Of a stretch of 46,145 nucleotides of DNA, positions 7,392 through 15,000 are shown piece after piece. Within the stretch, counting starts at the first letter, position 1, and every line of letters starts with the position of its first letter. The position numbers and the translations under genes were made by a program. This DNA is from a virus. The DNA is taken from the IMG/VR virus record IMGVR_UViG_3300015264_000012, positions 1-46,145 of that record. One strand, given 5' to 3'. The notes under the pieces were generated by a model that worked only from the letters and a program-made list of their open reading frames with translations, searched no databases and was not told the DNA's origin.

Positions 7392-8416
7392 TTGTCCCGA
7401 ACCGTTTTCCAACGATTCAATCCCAACGAAGAATAGCATTAATTGGAGAGTCACCCGGTAGCGACGAAGTAAAACAAGGTGAACCTTTTGTCGGCATGTC
7501 CGGCAGGTTCCTCGCCTCTTTACTATCCAAAGCCGGAGTCAGCCGCGAGTCGTGCTTCCTCGGCAACGTATCACAACACCAACCACCCGGCAACGACATC
7601 TCACTCTTTAAATGGGATGGCCCGGAAATCAGGGCCGGGTTATATCAACTAAAACAAGACCTTGAAATATGGAAACCAAACATCGTAGTGCTACTAGGAA
7701 ACGTCCCGCTAAAGGCAGCAAAGGATGTGACTACTCTCCACAAATTAAAGCCGCAATCGTATCGCTTCAAAAATACTGCATGGCGTGGGAGTCTGTTCTT
7801 AGCAAACGAAGAAAGTCCGGTAAGCGGCTTTAAATGCCTATCAACCTACCACCCCGCTTACGCCCTTCGAGATTATGAAGTCACTCCACTACTATACTTT
7901 GACCTCGTTCGAGCAGTCGAAGAATCCCTTACTTCAACACTCGTTCTTCCAAAACGAGAGTTTGCTATTGACCTATCTGCTAGTGAAATAATCTTTCGCT
8001 TACAGAATATTAGAGAACTTAAATTAAAAGTGGCAATAGATATTGAAGGAGGCATCGACTCTATGTCGTGCATATCATTTGCAACTTCTCCATACAGGGC
8101 TTTCATAGTTCCTTTCTTCTTTAAAAACGGTACTAGGTGTTTTACTGAAATAGAACAAGTCGCTATATGGAGAGAGCTTATATTAACACTGGAAGACCCT
8201 AACGTCTATAAGATTTTACAGAACGGCTTATATGATAGGTTTGTTCTTCACTATTCTTATCGCATAAGAGTGCGAGGAGTAACCGACGACACCATGGTCA
8301 AGCATTGGGAGTTATTTTGTGAATTAAAAAAGTCGCTTGCTGTTCAAGCGAGTATTTACACGAGAGAACCATATTGGAAACACGAAGGAAAGGCTGAAGA
8401 ATGGCAAGGGAAATAA
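7388..8416 (+). CDS. Split DNA polymerase, N-terminal piece: UDG-like domain plus start of 3'-5' exonuclease
   Basis: Residues 15-180 form a family-4-like uracil-DNA glycosylase domain: G-E-S-P-G (20-24), G-E-P-F-V-G (31-36), N-V-S-Q-H-Q-P-P-G-N and Y-H-P-A-Y (about 153). A DnaQ-like exonuclease begins near residue 210 with Exo I (A-I-D-I-E-G) and Exo II (N279, D283 in N-G-L-Y-D-R-F). The coding sequence then runs into the HNH insertion and stops after the foreign residues G-K. UDG-like domains at the front of family A polymerases are known from phage SPO1. The rest of the exonuclease and the polymerase resume at about 8783 in the same phase. The piece alone lacks Exo III. Confidence 0.85.
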   Translation: MIVPNRFPTIQSQRRIALIGESPGSDEVKQGEPFVGMSGRFLASLLSKAGVSRESCFLGNVSQHQPPGNDISLFKWDGPEIRAGLYQLKQDLEIWKPNIVVLLGNVPLKAAKDVTTLHKLKPQSYRFKNTAWRGSLFLANEESPVSGFKCLSTYHPAYALRDYEVTPLLYFDLVRAVEESLTSTLVLPKREFAIDLSASEIIFRLQNIRELKLKVAIDIEGGIDSMSCISFATSPYRAFIVPFFFKNGTRCFTEIEQVAIWRELILTLEDPNVYKILQNGLYDRFVLHYSYRIRVRGVTDDTMVKHWELFCELKKSLAVQASIYTREPYWKHEGKAEEWQGK

Positions 8417-8796
8417 TACTAACTCAAGGATTCGTAGCTATCGTTGATGACGAAGATTACGAGAAAATTAACTCGGTTAACTGGTGCTACTCACATGGAT
8501 ACGCCTATCGAAAGAAGGATGGACGCACTTGTTACATGCATAAGGAGATTCTTAATGCAAGTATGGTTGACCATATAAACGGTAATAAACTTGACAATAG
8601 AAAGGCCAATCTAAGGTTAACTGATAAATCTTTAAACGCCCTTAACAGAAATGTAAGCGGGTTTACTATATTACCAACAGGTAAATTTAGGGCACAACTT
8701 AAAATTAGAGGTAACTATATAAACAAAGTATTCAACACCCAAGCCGATGCTGTTTCATGGCGCGAACAAAAGAAAAAGGAATATGGAGCAGCGTGA
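8401..8796 (+). CDS. HNH homing endonuclease (HNH_3/AP2-like), 131 aa
   Basis: The core is H-K-E-I-L-N then V-D-H-I-N-G-N-K-L-D-N-R-K-A-N-L-R, the HNH_3 signature of phage homing endonucleases. It is followed by G-K-F-R-A-Q-L and a V-F-N-T-Q-A-D-A segment that resembles the AP2-like DNA-binding tail of this group. Its ATG uses bases of the upstream polymerase piece and its stop lies within the downstream piece, so the inserted segment is essentially the ORF itself. No room remains for a separate group I ribozyme. It probably spreads by cutting uninterrupted polymerase genes and being copied in by repair. Confidence 0.85.
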   Translation: MAREIILTQGFVAIVDDEDYEKINSVNWCYSHGYAYRKKDGRTCYMHKEILNASMVDHINGNKLDNRKANLRLTDKSLNALNRNVSGFTILPTGKFRAQLKIRGNYINKVFNTQADAVSWREQKKKEYGAA

Positions 8797-10423
8797 CCGA
8801 ACATTCTTCGAGTACTGCTGTAAGGACTCTTGCGTCACTTACGAAATTAGTGAGCACCTTGATAATAAGTTGAAGGGTGCCTCGTTAGAACATTATAGGC
8901 TGAACATAGCCTTACTAAATCCCCTGCTTGATATGGAGATGCGTGGCATACGCTATGACATCGAGGGTGCAGCATCGCGGCGAGCACTTTTACAGACTAA
9001 GATGTATGAAGCACAAGCTAGGTTGAATGCTTTAACAGGTTATTGCTTTGACTGGAAAAGCCTAGCCGCCATTCGACAGCACGCTACCGAGCTAATGAGC
9101 AAGAAGAAAGGTGGCATCTTAAAACCCTATATCGAGGCGGCTGAAAGGCTTAACAATCTTGTAACAATGCCCAACCCTTCGCTCGCCTCCATCGGCGAAA
9201 TCGAAGACCTTCTCGATAAGTCGCTCAATGTCGGCTCGACCTCGTTCCGCGACTATCTCTACACCACCCTACAACTCCCACCCCAATACAACGAAGATGA
9301 AAAGAAAAACCAAGTCCTTACCGCTGACTACGAAGCCCTCCTTAAACTATCTAAGCATCTTAGTGAACAAAAAGAAAGTATTGCGTATCAAGTTATCCAA
9401 CTCGCTATCCAGATTCGTGCTCTCCAAACGAGGCAAGGAATGCTTGCTATCGCCGCAGATAGTGACGGTAGAATACGTTGTGGGTACAACATTGTTGGCT
9501 CGGAAACGGGTAGAATTACCTGCTACACTAGTCCCACAGGAAGTGGATACAACTTACAGACGATACCAAACTATGACCACGTGGATGACGCGCCAGGTGG
9601 AGTACTAGGTGACCGTGACCTGTTCTTAGCGGACGAAGGATACTGGTTATTCCAATGCGATTTATCTGGAGCTGACGGCTGGACAGTTGCCGCATACTCC
9701 GCCATGCTTGGTGACCGCACGTTACTAGATGACTTACAAGCCGGTTTAAAGCCTGCAAAAATCCTTGCGCTAAAGCTTCGAGACTATAAGGTTAATTTCG
9801 ATGAGCGAGAATCCCTTAAGGCGGTCATGCATATTATCAAGAAAGAAGACTGGGATTATTTTGCGTGTAAGCGTGTGTATCATGGCGCCGACTATCTTGA
9901 AGGAGACATCACCATTAGCCGTAATATTTTAAAAGATAGCGAAGGCAAACTATTCATGCCTCCAAAAGAATGCAAGCCGTTAAAGGAGTTCTTCTTTCAG
10001 CGATACCGAGGGGTTAAGCTATACCATAACTGGATAGCTACTCAGCTTCGTAGCAGGGCTGTGCCTAGCCTTACCGCCGCTAGTGGGCAAACCCGACGAT
10101 TCTTCGACCGCGCTGATAATATTCTTCCCAAGGCTGTTGCTTTTGAGCCGCAAGCCGTAACAACTTATGCAACCAATCTCGCTATGTATAACCTATGGAC
10201 TGATAAAGAAAACCGCAGCGGAACAAAACTGACAATTCAACCGCTTCATACTATACATGATGCGTTAATGGGGCAGTTTCCCAAAGAATACACTAAATGG
10301 GCTGTAAAGCGTATTAAAGGGTATTTTAACAACACTATCCATATTGCAGGCCAGCCCATAGTTATCCCCTACGAGGGCAACTATGGCTCCTCATGGGGTA
10401 ACTTAAAAGAAGGAACAATCTAA
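8783..10423 (+). CDS. Split DNA polymerase, C-terminal piece: Exo III and family A polymerase domain
   Basis: Just after the HNH stop the protein reads E-Y-C-C-K-D-S-C-V-T-Y-E-I, the Exo III motif (Y-x3-D) missing from the upstream piece. Polymerase motifs follow: motif A F-Q-C-D-L-S-G-A-D (Asp293), motif B C-K-R-V-Y-H-G-A-D-Y (Lys363) and motif C I-H-D-A (His492, Asp493). I chose ATG 8783 because the sequence becomes polymerase-like there; ATG 8747 would add twelve residues that are antiphase to the endonuclease gene. With the upstream piece (342 aa) the total is close to an intact UDG-type polymerase. If functional, the exonuclease site must be assembled from two chains. Confidence 0.85.
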   Translation: MEQRDRTFFEYCCKDSCVTYEISEHLDNKLKGASLEHYRLNIALLNPLLDMEMRGIRYDIEGAASRRALLQTKMYEAQARLNALTGYCFDWKSLAAIRQHATELMSKKKGGILKPYIEAAERLNNLVTMPNPSLASIGEIEDLLDKSLNVGSTSFRDYLYTTLQLPPQYNEDEKKNQVLTADYEALLKLSKHLSEQKESIAYQVIQLAIQIRALQTRQGMLAIAADSDGRIRCGYNIVGSETGRITCYTSPTGSGYNLQTIPNYDHVDDAPGGVLGDRDLFLADEGYWLFQCDLSGADGWTVAAYSAMLGDRTLLDDLQAGLKPAKILALKLRDYKVNFDERESLKAVMHIIKKEDWDYFACKRVYHGADYLEGDITISRNILKDSEGKLFMPPKECKPLKEFFFQRYRGVKLYHNWIATQLRSRAVPSLTAASGQTRRFFDRADNILPKAVAFEPQAVTTYATNLAMYNLWTDKENRSGTKLTIQPLHTIHDALMGQFPKEYTKWAVKRIKGYFNNTIHIAGQPIVIPYEGNYGSSWGNLKEGTI

Positions 10424-10600
10424 GTGCCTTACACTAAACAAGAGATAGACCTTATAAAGAAACGAAAGTGGCAGGAAGAAATTATCCGTGATATGGCTGA
10501 GGCTATGTTATCCTATGGCTGGATATTTCCAGAACACATTCGTTTAAAAGTCTGCAATAACATAATGAAAAAACAGTTAAAGGATGAATGGCTTACTTGA
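10424..10600 (+). CDS. Hypothetical protein, 58 aa (GTG start)
   Basis: A 58-codon frame begins with GTG directly after the polymerase TAA and ends 13 bp inside the next gene. It encodes a basic N-terminal helix (K-K-R-K-W-Q-E-E) followed by an amphipathic segment and one cysteine. No other gene fits this interval, and the tight junctions support it being real. The function is unknown. Confidence 0.55.
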   Translation: MPYTKQEIDLIKKRKWQEEIIRDMAEAMLSYGWIFPEHIRLKVCNNIMKKQLKDEWLT

Positions 10601-11802
10601 AAGATTTTATTCTCCGCTACTCAGGAAACGAATGTCCAGAGTCCTTTCTTCACTGGAGCGCATTAGCATTGCTGTCGGCCTCACTAGGCCGTAAAGTATT
10701 CTATATGCACGGAGAAGATTTTATAGTCTACCCTAATATATATGTTGGCCTTGTCGGCACCGCTGGTAGTGGTAAAAGCACCGCTAAGGGCTTCACGAAA
10801 CGGCTATTCATGGAGCTATTCCCAACCCGCATGATAAGCTCTAGTATACAAAGCCGCGAAGACATTATCCAGAAAATGGGTTCGGACGAATGCCTCGAAA
10901 CCTGGTCTATCATCCAAGGCGACCGCAAGATTATCAAAGAACACCGACCTTTCTTCTTAATAGTAAATGAACTCTCAAACTTTCTCTCTGTGGATATGCG
11001 TAAGATGGTTGACTTCTTGGTTGACATCTTTGACGAGAATTACTTCTCTACTGGCTTTAAGAACGCCGCATCACAAACCTACAACAGCCCGTATATGTGT
11101 ATGCTCGCATGTGTTCAGCCAATATGGATTATGTCAAACCTTAAACTGGACTTGTTTTCTGGCGGTCTTGGCCGCCGTCTTATTCTGGTGGTGGACGAGA
11201 AGAAGGAGCTAGTTGACGAACCATTTGTCCCGGCTGGTGGAGTCGAAGCCTTAGCACGAGTAAAGAACCACTTGCTAAAAGTAAATAATGTCCAAGGCCA
11301 ATTCGAGCGAACCGCTGCTGCCCGTTCATGGTGGAAGAAGTGGTATCACGACCCTAAGAGGTTTAACCGTGAAGACCCTATCATACAGCAATTCCATGAG
11401 ACAAAGTCTATCATGCTTATCAAGGTCGCTATGTTGTTATCGCTAACCGAGGAACCTTTCAAGCTGCTCATCGACGAACAACATTTCGAGATGGCGCGAC
11501 ACCTATTAGATGCCCTTGAACCTAAAATACAACAGCTAACAGGCGGAATAGGTAGGAATGAACTAGCCTCAGTAGCCCAAGGTATCTTGTTATCGCTACA
11601 AGGCTCGATGGACGGAAGGCTAACCCGGAAGAAAGTAGAGCTACTTCACTATCGGAACACACCCAATGGTACAAGAGGTCTTGAGGAAATCTTCGTCCAC
11701 CTACAAAAGACTGGCCAGATGGCGGTATCGAGGGTGGGCGAAGTCGAGTTCTTCTGGATGCCGGAAGCTTATCGGAAGTTTATGGAAGGAGAGAAGAAAT
11801 AA
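10588..11802 (+). CDS. DUF3987-like replicative ATPase/helicase-type protein, 404 aa
   Basis: The N-terminus (F-L-H-W-S-A-L-A-L-L-S-A-S-L-G-R) and Walker A (G-T-A-G-S-G-K-S-T, residues 57-65) match DUF3987/YfjI-type proteins, which act in phage and plasmid replication as helicase- or primase-associated ATPases. A Walker B-like strand reads F-F-L-I-V-N-E-L-S, and G-G-L-G-R-R-L could be an arginine-finger region. No separate primase or DnaB-type helicase is seen in the genome, so this is the best candidate for the replicative motor. It lies directly downstream of the polymerase. Confidence 0.75.
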   Translation: MAYLKDFILRYSGNECPESFLHWSALALLSASLGRKVFYMHGEDFIVYPNIYVGLVGTAGSGKSTAKGFTKRLFMELFPTRMISSSIQSREDIIQKMGSDECLETWSIIQGDRKIIKEHRPFFLIVNELSNFLSVDMRKMVDFLVDIFDENYFSTGFKNAASQTYNSPYMCMLACVQPIWIMSNLKLDLFSGGLGRRLILVVDEKKELVDEPFVPAGGVEALARVKNHLLKVNNVQGQFERTAAARSWWKKWYHDPKRFNREDPIIQQFHETKSIMLIKVAMLLSLTEEPFKLLIDEQHFEMARHLLDALEPKIQQLTGGIGRNELASVAQGILLSLQGSMDGRLTRKKVELLHYRNTPNGTRGLEEIFVHLQKTGQMAVSRVGEVEFFWMPEAYRKFMEGEKK

Positions 11803-12020
11803 TGCAAGCTATCGAAATATCTTTACTATTAATCTTGGTGTCCGTCGTGGCTTTTGCCCCTATATTCATTGCTTGTTTGTTTGTTCCTTGGGGTTCCCTA
11901 GCTCACGACGCAAAGCAGCACGAGCACGAAGCCGAGCTTGGTCAAGACGAAGATTCAACTTCTTCTGAGAAGTCTCAGGCTGCGCCATCAACGGACGAAT
12001 CATCTTTTCATAGTTCGTAG
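11802..12020 (+). CDS. Small single-TM protein, 72 aa, antisense overlap with the giant gene
   Basis: The frame starts with TAATG overlap at the stop of the ATPase gene. The first 30 residues are a strong hydrophobic helix (I-S-L-L-L-I-L-V-S-V-V-A-F...), then an acidic Ser/Glu-rich tail. The last 155 bp are antisense to the 3' end of the 1758-residue gene. The TM part and junction argue for a real gene; the tail may be constrained by the opposite strand. It is the last gene of the rightward arm. Confidence 0.5.
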   Translation: MQAIEISLLLILVSVVAFAPIFIACLFVPWGSLAHDAKQHEHEAELGQDEDSTSSEKSQAAPSTDESSFHSS

Positions 12021-15000
12021 CAAGGAGTTCTTGATAACGTTTCGACTCATCTTGAGTCAGCGGTATTTTCTCCTTAGACTGGGTAAGCTCGCTCTCATAC
12101 CCCGCTAACGAAAGCTTTTTATCAGCAAGCCACTTCTGGACATCATCCGGTAAGGCTGCCTGTAACTCGTCCTCACGTTCAAAATCCCGCCACAAGGCTT
12201 TCACTGCGGCACTCCTTTTGGCCAACTCGTCTTGAACTGGCTTGGTCTTGTCAAGCTGCTTTTGTACGGAGGCACGCTGCGACACGGTGAGCTTTTCATA
12301 ATCTAAGCCGTATTGTTTTTGCGCTTCTTGATTTGACCTTTCATAGAACGACTCACTACCAGCAGTCTTAACCCCAATAGGCTGTAACAAGCCCTTTTCC
12401 TTACCAGCGAAGAACGAAGCCACTGTCGGGTTAACATTCTTCAAAGCCGCTATCACATTGTCGCCATAGTTTTCAGGATTACGACTAACAAGATAACCAC
12501 TTACGTCTCGTCCTGTCCCGATAATCTTTCCGGCTGATATAACCGGCCCTGCCCAAGGATGCACAACCCCGGTAAAGATGTCATTCATTGCGGCATGAGT
12601 CCAAGGCTGGCCGCTTTCGATACCCTTCACGGCGGATTGCACCCCCGAAATACGAAGGCCACGACGAAGAAGAATCATTTGTAAGGGGTCGAAGTATCTA
12701 TGTTTCCCGTTGGGGTCGTCAGTCCCCAAGTCTATCGCCCCAACTGGTATCGAGGAGTCGCGGCCAAAGGGCTTGCCAGTTAGGGTAAGGTTTGCTACTA
12801 CAGGCACGGTAAAAAGGGTCGTCATTAGCCCGACACCCTCGATAAGTCGAAGCTTTGCCCACGCTTGGGGATTAGCAGCACGAAGGCCGGGGTTAACCAA
12901 CAAGCGTTGAAAAGCCAAGCGATTAAAGTTCCTGCCCGCCACAACGAAAGGAGATACTCCAAGGTTTCTTGCTGCCGCCTGAAACTTCGTCATTAACCTA
13001 TCATTATACTGGCCCATTCGGTTGATAAACTCTCGCCTACCGGTATCGCTATCCTCGACGAGCTTTCTATCTACAAGGTTAGAATACATATCATTCAAAG
13101 CAAGCCTGCCAGCCTTGTCCACAAACTCAATCATCTTGCCACTATAAAAGTTGGGGTCAAACCATCTAGCCGTCCCACCCTCAACACCTAACTTCTCAAG
13201 CCCTTTAGTGATTAACCCAGAGGACTTAGCCGTGCCACGCAACGCGCCTATCTTGGCTAGGTCAGCTACCACGTGCTGTGTTTCAGGCTTGTCCATGATG
13301 ACTTTAACGAGGTTACTCGCCACACGGCCAATGGTGTCTATCTCCCTGACCCCTAAAGCACGGCGGAGAATGTCACCGACAGCACTCTTTCCTCCCTGCG
13401 ACCCCATTATCGAGGCTATCATGTTGACAGTGTGGAAGGTCACATCCGTCGGGCCAGCTACTTGAACATCCGTTGCGATATCCGCTACATGCCCTAGTGC
13501 TCCTTTTTCCCACTGAGAATCCGTCTGCAATGCTGCTTGTAGTTCGCCAGCGAGGTCTTGTCTGACCCAGAGATTTTGGGGTGCTTCGCTTCTCCGTCTC
13601 TCAATAGGAATCTTGACAGTCTTTTGACCGCCGATAGTTGGCGAGGGGATACCGGGCCTGTCAGCAATAGCCAGTCCTTTTGCAACATACGCATCATATA
13701 GTTGTTGTTTCGTGTATTCTTCATAGTTAGCGGTTATCATGCGCTCGGCAGTCTTGGCGTAGTCGAATTGGTATCGCTCTGCGGTGCCTTTCGCCTTCTT
13801 TGAAAAAGCCGATGAACGCTGCAATGGGTTAGTAAGGCCGCTCCTGCCGCCACCGATGCCAGCGAACTGCCGGGCTGCTTGTTCATCATCACCAAACATC
13901 GCTTTGAGATTAACGAATGCACCGGTCTCTCTGCCTAGTGCGGCGAGCTTTCCACCGACTCCAAGATGCTGTGACTCGGCTTGCTTTTGTACTGTCGCTT
14001 TATGAATCTCGATAGCTTGTCGTATCGCTGGGTCGTTCTTTGCATCGGAAAGCTGTTTCACCGTTTTAAATGGTGAGCCTTCCATTCCTACCACGGTGGA
14101 TGTCGCTCCTTTTATCGCACGAAGCCTGTCCTCAATTAGCACGGCGTCGAGCTTGGCCCGAAACACTGGGTCGTTTCGTCTATCACCTAGCACATCACTA
14201 GCCAAAGCTCTTGCCTCGGCAGGTGCAGCAATCTTAGCCGATGCATAATGAATTAGCTTGTTTCCCACTTCATCGCTTGCTGCTACTGTTCGCGGTGCTG
14301 ACTCACCAGCCCATTTAGCCACGGTACGTGATAGCTTCTCTCGCCATCCCACGGCTTCGTCCATCACACGACGTGCTGGCTCGTCTCGGCGAAGCTTATT
14401 AAAGGTATCCTCGATATTGCTATGAATGTTCTCACGCTCCGTCCCAACTTCCATCATAGAGTCGAAGACGTGGTCGACAACGGAACCGCTCTTAATCCCA
14501 AGCAAGTCCTTTATCGAGTCCACTATCCTAGTAAAGACCGACTTGCCCTCGTAAGGTAGCTCGCTAAGAACCTTTCGGATAGCGGGGTTCGAGAAAATCC
14601 CAGCCATAAACTCACCCTTATCCTGCATCGCATAAGCGAACTCGCCCATGTCGCCAGGTTCGTTTCTATCAAGAGTCATATCTTTCGGTATCTTGCTCTT
14701 GACGAAATCCATTAGGTCTTGGATGTGCTGACTAGCTTTAATCTGCGTGTCTGTTCTTGGATACTCTATCTGCCACATCGTAGCGGCGTGAGTAGCTTCA
14801 TGTAACGACCTTTGTACTAAGCTATGTCCAGTGTCGCGGTCGGCGGCAAGGTTAATCTGGTGCGCCACACCCTCGTAGTTGGCTCGGCCAACCTCGCTTG
14901 CCTCCGGGGAAACCTTTGCGGTGGCTAGGACATGCTCGAAGTTGTCTGAGAGGAACTTAGCAAGAGCGGATTGGTCTTGACCAAACACCTCTGGTTTGGA

